In this document: piece by piece, positions 16,707 through 25,381 of the stretch | Position numbering within the stretch: the stretch's first letter is position 1 | How the letters are laid out: each line of letters starts with the position of its first letter | Source: Maribacter arenosus | GTDB lineage: Bacteria; Bacteroidota; Bacteroidia; Flavobacteriales; Flavobacteriaceae | Assembly: GCF_014610845.1 (NCBI RefSeq) | Contig: NZ_JABTCG010000004.1 | Span: 62,001-126,000 of the forward strand | Length of the DNA stretch: 64,000 nucleotides | Reading direction: 5' to 3' | Position numbers and translations under genes: made by a program | Notes under the pieces: generated by a model | What the model saw: the letters and a program-made list of their open reading frames with translations, nothing else | The model's database searches: none | What the model was told of the DNA's origin: nothing

Positions 16707-17795
16707 ATGAAAAACAGGATAATTTCAGTCGATATTTTTAGGGGATTAACCATTGTATTGATGATTTTGGTCAACACCCCAGGAACATGGTCTAGTGTAT
16801 ATGCTCCTTTTTTGCATGCCGAATGGCACGGGTACACCCCTACCGATCTGGTCTTTCCGTTTTTCCTATTTATTGTGGGCACATCCATTGCCTTCGCCTA
16901 TCAAAAAAAGACTCCGTCGGCATCGACCTATAGAAAAATCTCGATTCGGAGTTTAAAATTGATCGGACTAGGGTTATTTCTGGGGGCGTTTACCATCAGT
17001 TTCCCTTTTATAAAGGATTTTGCCGATATCAGGTTTCCTGGGGTTTTACAGCGTATTGGGGTCGTATTCTTTTTCGCGGCCATTATGTTCATAAACTTCA
17101 ATTGGAAAACCTTGGTCGGTATTTGTGCCGTCATTTTGATCGGCTATTGGTTGTTAATGGGATATGTACCTGTTGAAGGTATGGAATCTACCTTTGATCG
17201 AGCACCGAATAATTTAGCAAACTACTTGGATGTCAAGGTTTTCGGGACCCACAATTATAAGCCGGATTATGATCCCGAGGGATTGTTGAGTACGCTCCCT
17301 TCCATAGCATCTTCTTTATTGGGCATTTTTACCGGTTTGATCTTAACCTCCAAAAGGGAAAATAAAGTATTCGTACTGGTTGGCTTAGGGGTGGTCATGC
17401 TTGTTTTAGGCTATATTTGGGATACTTTTTTCCCAATCAATAAAGCCTTATGGAGCAGTAGTTTTGTCATGGTCACCGCTGGATGGGCCAATATATTCCT
17501 GGCTTTGATTTACTATTTATCGGACATAAGAGGGATGAAATTCGGAAGTATTTTCAAATATGCCGGGGCAAATGCAATTACCGTTTACTTTCTTTCAAGT
17601 TTTGTGAGCAAATTATTTTATTCTATAAAAGTGGACGGTGAAACATCGCTACATGGCTGGCTGTTCCAGCATATTTATGTTCATGACTTTATGCCCATGA
17701 AGCTCTCCTCTCTTTTGTATGCGCTTACTGTAGTAAGTTTCTACATGCTACTGGCGTATGTTATGTATAGAAAGAAAATATTTATAAAAGTGTAG
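16707..17795 (+). CDS. DUF5009/HGSNAT-like multi-pass acetyltransferase (NagX-like)
   Basis: 362 residues with about ten membrane helices. The N-terminal stretch (RIISVDIFRGLTIVLMILVN, then HAEWHGYTPTDLVFPFFLFIVG) is the hallmark of the heparan-alpha-glucosaminide N-acetyltransferase-like family. In bacteria this family is linked to chitin/GlcNAc use under the name NagX. The histidine in HAEWHG corresponds to the region where the human lysosomal enzyme has its active histidine. Members are thought to move acetyl groups across the membrane onto glucosamine-type sugars. It lies 80 bases after the CBM9-like gene, probably the last gene of the operon, and converges with riboflavin synthase with a 16-base gap. 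Specific reaction inferred. Confidence 0.8.
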   Translation: MKNRIISVDIFRGLTIVLMILVNTPGTWSSVYAPFLHAEWHGYTPTDLVFPFFLFIVGTSIAFAYQKKTPSASTYRKISIRSLKLIGLGLFLGAFTISFPFIKDFADIRFPGVLQRIGVVFFFAAIMFINFNWKTLVGICAVILIGYWLLMGYVPVEGMESTFDRAPNNLANYLDVKVFGTHNYKPDYDPEGLLSTLPSIASSLLGIFTGLILTSKRENKVFVLVGLGVVMLVLGYIWDTFFPINKALWSSSFVMVTAGWANIFLALIYYLSDIRGMKFGSIFKYAGANAITVYFLSSFVSKLFYSIKVDGETSLHGWLFQHIYVHDFMPMKLSSLLYALTVVSFYMLLAYVMYRKKIFIKV

Positions 17796-17811
17796 ATAAG
17801 GAAGTTGGTTT

Positions 17812-18402
17812 TTAAGTTTGCAAGGCTATCAATCTTGCAACATATTTACCGATCACATCAAATTCCAAATTCACTGTGTCTCCGACTTTATAAGTACCAA
17901 ACCTCGTGTGTTCATACGTATACGGTATTATCGCGACACTAAAAGTATTGGTATCGGAATTAACAACAGTAAGGCTAACCCCATCTATGGATATAGATCC
18001 CTTTTCTATGGTTACATTGTTATACGAAGTGTCGTATTCAAATGTAAAGAACCAGCTTCCATCCATTTCAGAAATGGCAGTACATTTGCCCGTTTGATCA
18101 ACATGGCCCTGTACCATATGGCCGTCCAATCGGGCACCTAGCACCATGGCCCTTTCCAAATTGACCTTATCCCCGACCTTTAATTCCCCAAGATTCGATT
18201 TTTGCAGGGTTTCGTCAATTGCAGTGACCGTATAGGTAGGACCATCGATGGCCACCACGGTTAAACAGACGCCATTGTGCGCAACACTTTGATCTATTTT
18301 CAGTTCAGGGGTTATGGAGGAATTGATGCTAATATGTAAATTTCCACCTTCTTTTTCCAGTTGTTTTACTTCCCCTAAAGATTCGATTATTCCCGTAAAC
18401 AT
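17812..18402 (-). CDS. ribE: Riboflavin synthase, alpha chain
   Basis: 196 residues, the normal length. The start MFTGIIESLGEV is the family signature, and the protein shows the expected internal duplication: two lumazine-binding barrels, each with an S-x-D/A-G-V-(C/S)-L-T-V motif (NGVCLTVV in the first, IDGVSLTVV in the second). It converts two 6,7-dimethyl-8-ribityllumazine molecules to riboflavin and a pyrimidine. It is transcribed away from pdxA across an 83-base gap. No FMN riboswitch is apparent in that gap, and the other rib genes are elsewhere. Confidence 0.95.
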   Translation of the reverse strand: MFTGIIESLGEVKQLEKEGGNLHISINSSITPELKIDQSVAHNGVCLTVVAIDGPTYTVTAIDETLQKSNLGELKVGDKVNLERAMVLGARLDGHMVQGHVDQTGKCTAISEMDGSWFFTFEYDTSYNNVTIEKGSISIDGVSLTVVNSDTNTFSVAIIPYTYEHTRFGTYKVGDTVNLEFDVIGKYVARLIALQT

Positions 18403-18419
18403 GTGTCGTTTAAATTAAG

Positions 18420-18427
18420 TAGTTTTG
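18420..18427 (+). promoter_or_regulatory. Possible -7 box for pdxA
   Basis: TAGTTTTG matches TAnnTTTG, 58 bases before the pdxA ATG, in the only intergenic gap upstream. No good -33 element was found at normal spacing. Motif match only. Confidence 0.3.
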
Positions 18428-18485
18428 TGTTATAAAATGAGCCGCATATTTAATAATAGGTGCTACACACAAAGGTAATTATATA

Positions 18486-19532
18486 ATGCAGGAAAGCCGA
18501 GAAATAAGGGTAGGAATATCAATAGGCGATTTAAACGGAATTGGGTGCGAAGTCATGCTCAAGACTTTTGAGGATGCCCGGATGTTGGAATTTTGTACCC
18601 CGGTAATATTCGCTTCCAACAAGACCATAACACACCAAAAAAATGCCTTGGGCATAACCATAAACTATAATGGTGTTCATGATGCATCCAAAGCATTGGA
18701 TGGCAAGGTCAACGTCGTTAACGTATGGAAAGAAACCCCAAAAATCGAGTTTGGGGAAGAGACCCAAGAAGGGGGAGCTTATGCCATAAAGTCATTAAGA
18801 GCTGCGGTAAAAGCCCTAAAAGAGGATAAAATCGATGTATTGGTCACCGCACCTATCAACAAGAAAAACATACAAGCCGATGATTTTAAATTCCCTGGCC
18901 ACACCGATTATCTAGCCCAGGCATTGGAAGGGGAAAGCCTTATGTTCATGGTCACCGACGATTTAAAGGTCGGACTACTCACGGATCATATCGCGGTCAA
19001 GGATGTTCCAAATGCGATAAATCCCATATTGATTAGGACTAAAGTACGTATCATCGAGAAATCGTTGCAAATGGATTTTGGTGTACAGCGGCCTAAAATT
19101 GCACTTTTGGGAATAAATCCGCATAGTGGGGATCATGGTGTCATAGGCAAGGAAGATGAAGAAATAATGAAACCTGTAATCAAGGAAATGTCAGAGGCCG
19201 GCCATTTGGTTTTTGGCCCTTATTCAGCGGATAGTTTCTTTGGTTCCGATGAATACAAAAAATTCGATGCTATTCTGGCTGCATACCACGACCAAGGCCT
19301 AATACCTTTTAAGACCCTGTCTTTCGGAAATGGGGTGAATTTTACAGCAGGACTCTCGAAAATACGCACTTCTCCAGACCACGGTACGGCTTATGAAATA
19401 GCCGGAAAAGGAATTGCCGACCACAATTCGTTCAAGGAAGCCGTTTTTAAGGCGATCCATATTTTCAAGAACAGACAAGAGTATGCCCAGTTGACAGAGA
19501 ACCCGTTACAAAAGCAGAAAATCAGACGTTAA
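18486..19532 (+). CDS. pdxA: 4-hydroxythreonine-4-phosphate dehydrogenase PdxA
   Basis: 348 residues. Start VGISIGDLNGIGCEV, the substrate/metal motif region (FPGHTDYLA with conserved histidine), then LLGINPHSGDHGVIGKE, the metal-binding histidine in AYHDQGLIPFKTL, and the C-terminal RTSPDHGTAYEIAGK are all diagnostic of PdxA. The enzyme oxidises 4-phosphohydroxy-threonine with NAD in the DXP-dependent vitamin B6 pathway and needs a divalent metal bound by the conserved histidines. Single gene here, divergent from ribE. Downstream lies a convergent small gene. Confidence 0.95.
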   Translation: MQESREIRVGISIGDLNGIGCEVMLKTFEDARMLEFCTPVIFASNKTITHQKNALGITINYNGVHDASKALDGKVNVVNVWKETPKIEFGEETQEGGAYAIKSLRAAVKALKEDKIDVLVTAPINKKNIQADDFKFPGHTDYLAQALEGESLMFMVTDDLKVGLLTDHIAVKDVPNAINPILIRTKVRIIEKSLQMDFGVQRPKIALLGINPHSGDHGVIGKEDEEIMKPVIKEMSEAGHLVFGPYSADSFFGSDEYKKFDAILAAYHDQGLIPFKTLSFGNGVNFTAGLSKIRTSPDHGTAYEIAGKGIADHNSFKEAVFKAIHIFKNRQEYAQLTENPLQKQKIRR

Positions 19533-19579
19533 TTGGCCGAATTGATGTATTACTGATATTCGAATATAGGGCAATCCTT

Positions 19580-19863
19580 TCAAAAGATTAATGCCGCCAT
19601 TAATAGTACAATAATTGCTAGAACCACTAAAACCATCCCTTCTTTTTTACGGTCTTTTCTTGCACGTTCCCTAATCCGTTTTTTATGGCGGTAAGTGTTA
19701 CTTCAGATACCGTTATAAATTTTAAAGGTTGCCGATGGTCACTGGAAGACAAATAACCGGTATCGCGCAGGTGTTCCTTAAATCTTGGTCGCTTCGACGC
19801 CCGTTGTGCCCGGTTTTGTTTTATCCGGTTGTTCATATCTTGAACGTGCCCAGCACCACTCAT
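19580..19863 (-). pseudogene. Small conserved-type membrane protein, interrupted by (or recoded at) an A AAA AAC slippery site
   Basis: From the ATG at 19863 the zero frame encodes 78 residues (MSGAGHVQDMNNRIKQNRAQ and so on) and stops at 19627. At 19678-19684 the minus strand reads A AAA AAC in the zero frame (codons ATA AAA AAC), the textbook -1 slippery heptamer. A -1 shift there gives KKRIRERARKDRKKEG, then a clean membrane helix (VLVVLAIIVLLMAALIF), and a stop at 19580-19582, for 94 residues in all. The shifted tail (basic linker plus C-terminal helix) looks like a real protein end, whereas the zero-frame tail does not. It could be a one-base deletion in a run of adenines, a sequencing error, or programmed -1 frameshifting. 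From memory, similar MSG(A/T)GH-starting small proteins with a C-terminal helix occur in flavobacteria. Function unknown. Confidence 0.6.
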
Positions 19864-20206
19864 AACATCCTTTGATTTTAGATCTTACACTTTTTTATTA
19901 CACCTCCCCGAAGCACTACGTCTCTTGTAGCCCAAGTTTCTTTTTGTGATAAAAGGACCGTGGGAAGGAAGGGAAAAGGTAAAAATGAGCTTAAATTCCA
20001 AATCCCATAGCGTACTTGCCATGCTTTTCAAGGTACGGTAATCCTCTCCCTAATACCTCAATGGCCTTATCTAAAGATAGTTCATTTCAATCAATGTTGC
20101 CCTATTCGTAAAAGTTTGGTGCAGTTTATTGGCATTTATCAAAAAAAAAGTATCTTTGCACCCGCCTTAATGTGGGCTAGTGAATTAAAAAACAAGTGTT
20201 GAAGTG
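19864..20206. other. Intergenic region between the frameshifted small gene and the DUF177 gene
   Basis: 343 bases with no coding sequence I can support. The right end holds the promoter of the DUF177-L32 unit. The rest has no clear hairpin with a T-tract, no tRNA cloverleaf, and no repeat. The leader of the minus-strand small gene also begins here. Confidence 0.5.
20128..20158 (+). promoter_or_regulatory. Bacteroidota-type promoter of the DUF177-L32 unit
   Basis: A TTG at 20129-20131 (-33 region) and TATCTTTG at 20151-20158 (-7 consensus TAnnTTTG) are separated by 19 bases, within the usual range. The box lies about 49 bases before the DUF177 ATG, downstream of an A-run. This is the most complete promoter match in the window. 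Confidence 0.6.
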
Positions 20207-20737
20207 ATGAAGCAAAAGGAGTTCAATATTCCTTTCTCTGGATTGAAGCAAGGAAAACACGAGTTTGCTTATAAAATTGATAGTACGTTCTTTGAGTCTT
20301 TTGGATATAATGAGTTTAATGGTGCAACGTTAAATTTGCAAGTGGTTCTCAATAAAATGAGCACCATGCTCGAATTGGGGATGCATGCAGAAGGCTCGGT
20401 AAATGTAGATTGCGATACAACCAGCGAACCCTACGACCAAGAAGTTTTGGGCGATTTGGAGTTAGTGGTCAAATTTGGCGATGAGTTCAATGATGAAAAT
20501 GATGATATTTTGATTCTTCCCCATGCGGAACATCAGCTGAATATTGCTCAATACGTTTATGAAATGTTGGTGTTGGCCGTACCCCAAAAAAGAATTCATC
20601 CGGGTGTTCTGGATGGAACTTTACAATCTGAGGTACTTGATAGATTGGCTGAACTTAGTCCAAAAGAAGAGAAAAAAGACAGTGAAGATTTTGATCCCCG
20701 GTGGGATGAATTAAAGAAGTTACAAACGGATAAATAA
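20207..20737 (+). CDS. DUF177 (YceD-family) protein upstream of ribosomal protein L32
   Basis: 176 residues from the ATG at 20207; a GTG codon directly before it (20204) is also possible. The start KEFNIPFSGLKQGKHEFAYKID and the middle stretch around VDCDTTSEPY followed by a run of acidic residues match the flavobacterial YceD/DUF177 family. Members are linked to 23S rRNA accumulation in other bacteria and are nearly always encoded before rpmF. Here rpmF follows after 6 bases. The C terminus ends in a charged tail (DPRWDELKKL) typical of the group. Cytoplasmic; probably a ribosome assembly factor (inferred from family and position). Confidence 0.85.
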   Translation: MKQKEFNIPFSGLKQGKHEFAYKIDSTFFESFGYNEFNGATLNLQVVLNKMSTMLELGMHAEGSVNVDCDTTSEPYDQEVLGDLELVVKFGDEFNDENDDILILPHAEHQLNIAQYVYEMLVLAVPQKRIHPGVLDGTLQSEVLDRLAELSPKEEKKDSEDFDPRWDELKKLQTDK

Positions 20738-20743
20738 TTAATA

Positions 20744-20941
20744 ATGGCACATCCTAAAAGAAAAATTTCCAGAACGAGGAGAGATAAGCGAAGAACGCAT
20801 TACAAGGCAGTGGCCCCAACAATTGCTAAAGACCCAACAACAGGCGAAATGCATTTGTACCACAGGGCACACTGGCATGAAGGTAAATTATACTATAAAG
20901 GACAAGTTCTTATCGATAAAACCGAGGAAGCCGAGGCTTAA
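20744..20941 (+). CDS. rpmF: Ribosomal protein L32 (bL32)
   Basis: 65 residues. The start [20 protein letters not shown] is the unmistakable L32 N terminus. The flavobacterial form has no CxxC zinc motifs, and none are seen here. Co-transcribed with the DUF177 gene 6 bases upstream. A hairpin with a T-run follows directly. Confidence 0.97.
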   Translation: MAHPKRKISRTRRDKRRTHYKAVAPTIAKDPTTGEMHLYHRAHWHEGKLYYKGQVLIDKTEEAEA

Positions 20942-20965
20942 TTCGATTTTTAAGAAGAATAGTAC

Positions 20966-20997
20966 AACCCCCTGTTTGAAAAAGCAGGGTTTTTTTA
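20966..20997 (+). terminator. Probable terminator after rpmF
   Basis: CCCTG (20970-20974) and CAGGG (20985-20989) form a short GC-rich stem with flanking A's and T's, followed by seven T's. It fits a rho-independent terminator ending the DUF177-L32 transcript. Confidence 0.55.
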
Positions 20998-21187
20998 TAC
21001 CAAATTGCTAATGGGGGATTTGAACGCTGAACGCGTGGAATAATAAAAGGGATTCTATTTTTCTTTTGACTTCGACTTCCAAAAAAACCAGAAACAATCG
21101 CTTTTTAGACAAAAAGTCACAGAAAATCATTAATTTTCCCAACTTTTGATGCATTTTTGATGGTTTTTGACCCAAAAAAAATCTAAT

Positions 21188-22183
21188 ATGAGTAAAATCA
21201 ATGCGGCCATTACGGCTGTTGGGGGCTATGTTCCCAAGTTTGTCTTGACCAATGAAATGCTTGAGGGTATGGTTGACACCAATGATGAATGGATAACCAC
21301 ACGAACGGGCATAAAGGAGAGAAGGATTCTAAAGGACGAGGAAGGTCAAGGGTCATCATACTTAGGGATAAAGGCAGCCCAAGATCTTATCCAAAAAGGA
21401 AATATTGACCCGGAGGAGATAGATTTGGTTATTGTGGCCACCGCAACCCCAGATAGCATGGTGGCTTCGACAGCTGCTTTTGTAGCATCGGAAATTGGCG
21501 CTAAAAATGCCTTTGCATTTGATTTGTTGGCCGCTTGTTCCAGTTTTTTGTTCGGCATGTCAACAGCTTCAAGTTTTATTCAATCAGGTAAATACAAGAA
21601 GATATTATTGATTGGAGCGGATAAAATGTCATCAATAATCGACTATACGGATAGAACCACATGTATCATATTCGGCGATGGTGCCGGTGCCGTTCTTTTT
21701 GAACCCAATACCGAAGGTTTTGGACTACAGGATGAGTATTTGAGAGCGGATGGTAGTGGCAGAAAATTTTTAGGTATGGACGCGGGGGGATCTTTAATGC
21801 CGGCAACAGAGGAAACAGTAAGGAATAGAAAGCACTATATTTATCAAGATGGCAAAAACGTCTTTAAATTTGCAGTTTCCAATATGGCCGATGTTGCAGC
21901 CTTGATTATGGAACGTAATGACCTCAGCGATCAGGATGTATCATGGTTGGTTCCCCATCAGGCCAATAGACGTATTATCGATGCCACGGCCAATAGAATG
22001 GGATTGGATCACTCCAAGGTTATGACGAACATCCATAAATATGGCAATACGACCTCGGCCACGTTACCTTTATTGCTGCATGATTATGAAGATCGGTTAA
22101 AAAAAGGGGACAACTTGGTTTTTGCTGCCTTCGGAGGTGGTTTTACCTGGGGATCTATATATTTAAAATGGGCATATAACTAA
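21188..22183 (+). CDS. fabH: Beta-ketoacyl-ACP synthase III FabH
   Basis: 331 residues from the ATG at 21188. The frame is open to a TTG at 21167, but the ATG gives the usual start (INAAITAVGGYVPKFVLTN). The catalytic triad is visible: Cys117 in AACSSFLFG, His257 in VPHQANRR, and Asn287 in YGNTTSATLP. FabH condenses acetyl-CoA or a branched acyl-CoA with malonyl-ACP to begin fatty acid synthesis. It follows rpmF by about 245 bases with a terminator between. The usual plsX gene of the rpmF-plsX-fabH cluster is absent. accB and accC follow, so this operon supplies both malonyl-CoA and the first condensation. Confidence 0.95.
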   Translation: MSKINAAITAVGGYVPKFVLTNEMLEGMVDTNDEWITTRTGIKERRILKDEEGQGSSYLGIKAAQDLIQKGNIDPEEIDLVIVATATPDSMVASTAAFVASEIGAKNAFAFDLLAACSSFLFGMSTASSFIQSGKYKKILLIGADKMSSIIDYTDRTTCIIFGDGAGAVLFEPNTEGFGLQDEYLRADGSGRKFLGMDAGGSLMPATEETVRNRKHYIYQDGKNVFKFAVSNMADVAALIMERNDLSDQDVSWLVPHQANRRIIDATANRMGLDHSKVMTNIHKYGNTTSATLPLLLHDYEDRLKKGDNLVFAAFGGGFTWGSIYLKWAYN

Positions 22184-22212
22184 TTAACAATCAACCTTAT
22201 AAATTACTTTCA

Positions 22213-22692
22213 ATGGATATTAAGGAAATTCAAAGCCTCATCAAATTTGTCGCCAAATCAGGTGCTACCGAGGTAAAGTTAGAGACTGATGAAATTAAGA
22301 TAACCATTAGAACGGGTTCGGCAACAGGCGGTCATGAGACCACTTATGTTCAACAAGTGCCCATGGCACAGGCTCCGATTACACCAGCCGCAGCTCCGGT
22401 GGCTTCGGCCCCTGAAACCCCTGCACAAAAAGAAGCTGAGGCCGACTCTAAGCTTATTACCATCAAATCACCGATTATAGGTACCTTCTATAGAAAACCT
22501 TCACCCGATAAACCAGCATTTGTCGAAGTTGGCTCAACTATTGCCAAGGGAGATGTGCTTTGTGTAATTGAAGCGATGAAATTGTTCAATGACATCGAGT
22601 CAGAAGTCTCTGGTAAGATCGTTAAGATCTTGGTCGATGACTCATCCCCTGTGGAGTTTGACCAACCTTTGTTCATGGTTGACCCATCTTAG
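22213..22692 (+). CDS. accB: Biotin carboxyl carrier protein of acetyl-CoA carboxylase
   Basis: 159 residues. The N-terminal domain (MDIKEIQSLIKFVAKSG) is joined by an Ala/Pro-rich linker (residues ~55-80) to a biotinyl domain with the biotin-lysine motif CVIEAMKLFNDI, Lys123. BCCP carries CO2 from biotin carboxylase to the carboxyltransferase. It sits 29 bases after fabH and 71 bases before accC. Standard length and domain order. Confidence 0.95.
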   Translation: MDIKEIQSLIKFVAKSGATEVKLETDEIKITIRTGSATGGHETTYVQQVPMAQAPITPAAAPVASAPETPAQKEAEADSKLITIKSPIIGTFYRKPSPDKPAFVEVGSTIAKGDVLCVIEAMKLFNDIESEVSGKIVKILVDDSSPVEFDQPLFMVDPS

Positions 22693-22763
22693 TGGATTTT
22701 AAGTTGAAAATTGGTGCCCGACACCATTCAAAACGCAATGCTTAAAATTTAAAACTTCAAGAG

Positions 22764-24113
22764 ATGTTCAAAAAAATACTTATAGCAAATAGGGGCGAAA
22801 TCGCACTACGAATTATTCGTACCTGTAAGGAAATGGGGATCAAGACCGTAGCTGTGTATTCAAAAGCTGATGAGGAAAGTTTACACGTAAGGTTTGCAGA
22901 TGAGGCTGTTTGTATTGGTCCTGCACCGAGTAGCGAATCCTATCTTAAAATACCCAATATCATAGCCGCGGCTGAGATAACCAATGCCGATGCAATTCAT
23001 CCGGGATATGGTTTTCTATCTGAAAATTCCAAGTTTTCAAAAATCTGTGCCGAACACGACATAAAATTTATCGGTGCCTCTGGCGAGCATATTGACCGCA
23101 TGGGAGATAAGGCTTCCGCCAAGGAAACCATGAAAAAAGCCGGTGTTCCCATAGTTCCGGGTTCGGATGGTTTGTTGAAAGATGTTGCTGATGCCAAGAA
23201 AGTGGCAAAAAAAATGGGTTATCCCGTTATGATCAAGGCGACTGCCGGTGGTGGAGGAAAGGGAATGAGAGCCGTTTGGAAAGAAGAGAATATGGAAGCC
23301 CTTTTCGAGAGCGCCGTTCAGGAGGCAACAGCTGCCTTTGGTAATGGGGCTATGTACATGGAAAAGTTGATCGAAGAACCACGTCATATCGAAATTCAGA
23401 TTATTGGTGATCAATATGGTAAAGCATGTCATTTATCGGAACGTGATTGTTCCATACAACGGCGGCATCAAAAGTTGACCGAGGAAACCCCATCACCTTA
23501 TATGACCGATAAGCTTCGTGAAGATATGGGCAATGCTGCGGTAAAAGCTGCTGAATATATTAAATACGAAGGTGCAGGGACAATAGAATTTCTAGTGGAT
23601 AAACACCGGAACTTCTATTTTATGGAAATGAACACCCGTATACAGGTTGAGCACCCGATTACAGAACAGGTGGTGGATTATGACCTGATTCGGGAGCAGA
23701 TCTTGGTGGCTGGGGGCGTACCCATCTCTGGAAAGAATTATTTCCCTAAACTTCATTCCATTGAATGCAGGATAAATGCCGAAGATCCGTATAATGGCTT
23801 TAGACCTTCCCCAGGAAAAATTACAACACTACACACGCCTGGAGGCCATGGGGTTCGAATGGACACCCACGTATATAGCGGGTATACCATACCTCCAAAT
23901 TACGATTCCATGATCGCAAAGTTGATCACAACGGCCCAGACCCGCGAAGAGGCCATTAATAAAATGAAACGGGCATTGGATGAATTTGTTATCGAGGGAA
24001 TAAAAACCACAATACCTTTTCATCGACAACTTATGGTGCACCCCGATTATTTGGCAGGGAATTATACCACCAAGTTCATGGAGGATTTTAAAATGGATCC
24101 CCCGATGGAATAA
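22764..24113 (+). CDS. accC: Biotin carboxylase of acetyl-CoA carboxylase
   Basis: 449 residues, full length. Features seen: [22 protein letters not shown] start, the ATP-grasp glycine loop ([12 protein letters not shown]), the biotin/ATP catalytic part ([18 protein letters not shown]), and ECRINAEDP. It carboxylates biotin on AccB using ATP and bicarbonate. It is the last gene of the fabH-accB-accC unit, followed at once by a strong terminator. Confidence 0.96.
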   Translation: MFKKILIANRGEIALRIIRTCKEMGIKTVAVYSKADEESLHVRFADEAVCIGPAPSSESYLKIPNIIAAAEITNADAIHPGYGFLSENSKFSKICAEHDIKFIGASGEHIDRMGDKASAKETMKKAGVPIVPGSDGLLKDVADAKKVAKKMGYPVMIKATAGGGGKGMRAVWKEENMEALFESAVQEATAAFGNGAMYMEKLIEEPRHIEIQIIGDQYGKACHLSERDCSIQRRHQKLTEETPSPYMTDKLREDMGNAAVKAAEYIKYEGAGTIEFLVDKHRNFYFMEMNTRIQVEHPITEQVVDYDLIREQILVAGGVPISGKNYFPKLHSIECRINAEDPYNGFRPSPGKITTLHTPGGHGVRMDTHVYSGYTIPPNYDSMIAKLITTAQTREEAINKMKRALDEFVIEGIKTTIPFHRQLMVHPDYLAGNYTTKFMEDFKMDPPME

Positions 24114-24125
24114 TAAAATACCAAG

Positions 24126-24152
24126 CCCTAACTTAAACGTTAGGGTTTTTTT
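24126..24152 (+). terminator. Terminator after accC
   Basis: CCCTAAC (24126-24132) and GTTAGGG (24139-24145) form a perfect 7-bp stem with a 6-base loop, followed by seven T's. A clear rho-independent terminator. Confidence 0.85.
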
Positions 24153-24162
24153 ATCTTACCAT

Positions 24163-25275
24163 ATGAACTTTAGTTATTGGGAATACAAAACCTGGTTATC
24201 CAACATTGATTATACCATTATAGGAAGTGGTATCGTTGGGTTGAATTGCGCTTTGGTTTTACGTCAAAAATTTCCACGGGCTAAGATATTGGTTTTGGAG
24301 AAAGGGATTTTGCCCCAAGGGGCAAGCACCAAAAATGCAGGGTTCGCCTGTTTTGGAAGTATTTCCGAGATTCTTTCTGATTTAAAGTGCCATACTGAGC
24401 AAGAAGTGATCCAGTTGGTTGAGCAACGATGGAAAGGAATACAACAGTTGCGAAATACCTTGGGCGATACCACAATCGATTATCAACAACTCGGGGGACA
24501 TGAACTGTTTTTGGAATCAAAGGAAGAATTATATACGCAATGCTGTGAAAACCTTAATAAGGTGAATACACTATTGGAACCCGTTTTCGGAACGTCTGCT
24601 TTTGAAGAACAACAAAACCGTTTCAATTTTAAGCGTATTAAAGGGCGGTACATTGCAAATGTCTTTGAGGCACAGATCAATACGGGTAAAATGATGGCAG
24701 CATTACTCCAGGAGGCTACGAAAAGCAATATCCGAATATTGAATTCAATTAATGTAACTCAATTCCAAGACACCGTGGAGCTAGTGGAGGTTAGTACGCA
24801 TGCATTCGACTTCAAAACAAAGAAGTTATTGATTGCCACCAATGGATTTGCTTCCCAACTCATAGCTGAAAAAGTTAAGCCTGCCCGAGCACAGGTCCTT
24901 GTGACGAAACCCATCCCCGGTCTTCACATCAAGGGGACTTTTCATTTGGATGAAGGGTATTATTATTTCAGGAATATTGATAATCGAATTCTTTTTGGAG
25001 GAGGGCGTAATTTGGATTTTCAAGGGGAAGAAACCTTTGAACAGGGATCTTCATCGCTGATTCAAAACCAACTGGAAGGTATGTTGGCCGAGATTATTTT
25101 GCCCAATACCCCTTTTCAGGTCGATTTAAGGTGGAGCGGTATCATGGGGGTTGGAACTGTTAAAAAGCCAATTATAAAACAAGTGTCGAACCATGTGTAT
25201 TGCGGTGTACGTTTGGGAGGTATGGGGGTCGCAATTGGTAGCCATGTAGGGAAAGAATTGGCCGAACTGGTGTAA
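24163..25275 (+). CDS. FAD-dependent oxidoreductase of the DAO family
   Basis: 370 residues. Dinucleotide-binding GxGxxG motif at ~20-27 (YTIIGSGIVGLNCALVL) ending in the acidic LVLEKG strand, then the 'GASTKNAGFAC' flavin loop and a C-terminal GGMGVAIGSHVGKELAEL segment, which are features of D-amino-acid-oxidase/glycine oxidase/gamma-glutamylputrescine oxidase-type enzymes. Cytoplasmic; the substrate is probably an amine or amino acid, but it cannot be chosen from sequence alone. The start codon lies 11 bases after the accC terminator, so the promoter must overlap the end of accC or the terminator is leaky. Confidence 0.8.
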   Translation: MNFSYWEYKTWLSNIDYTIIGSGIVGLNCALVLRQKFPRAKILVLEKGILPQGASTKNAGFACFGSISEILSDLKCHTEQEVIQLVEQRWKGIQQLRNTLGDTTIDYQQLGGHELFLESKEELYTQCCENLNKVNTLLEPVFGTSAFEEQQNRFNFKRIKGRYIANVFEAQINTGKMMAALLQEATKSNIRILNSINVTQFQDTVELVEVSTHAFDFKTKKLLIATNGFASQLIAEKVKPARAQVLVTKPIPGLHIKGTFHLDEGYYYFRNIDNRILFGGGRNLDFQGEETFEQGSSSLIQNQLEGMLAEIILPNTPFQVDLRWSGIMGVGTVKKPIIKQVSNHVYCGVRLGGMGVAIGSHVGKELAELV

Positions 25276-25381
25276 TGCACGACGTGTAATGTAAAAGTAG
25301 GCCCTATATGGATTTTAAAATATTGTTCGTCTAATGAATTATACTTAATTTAAGGCTTTGTTCATTTTCCCGACCCTATAA

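Noticed and set aside
23037-23432. Minus-strand frame of 131 codons inside accC
   Set aside because: It lies fully inside a strongly conserved biotin carboxylase gene and has no family resemblance; a shadow frame.
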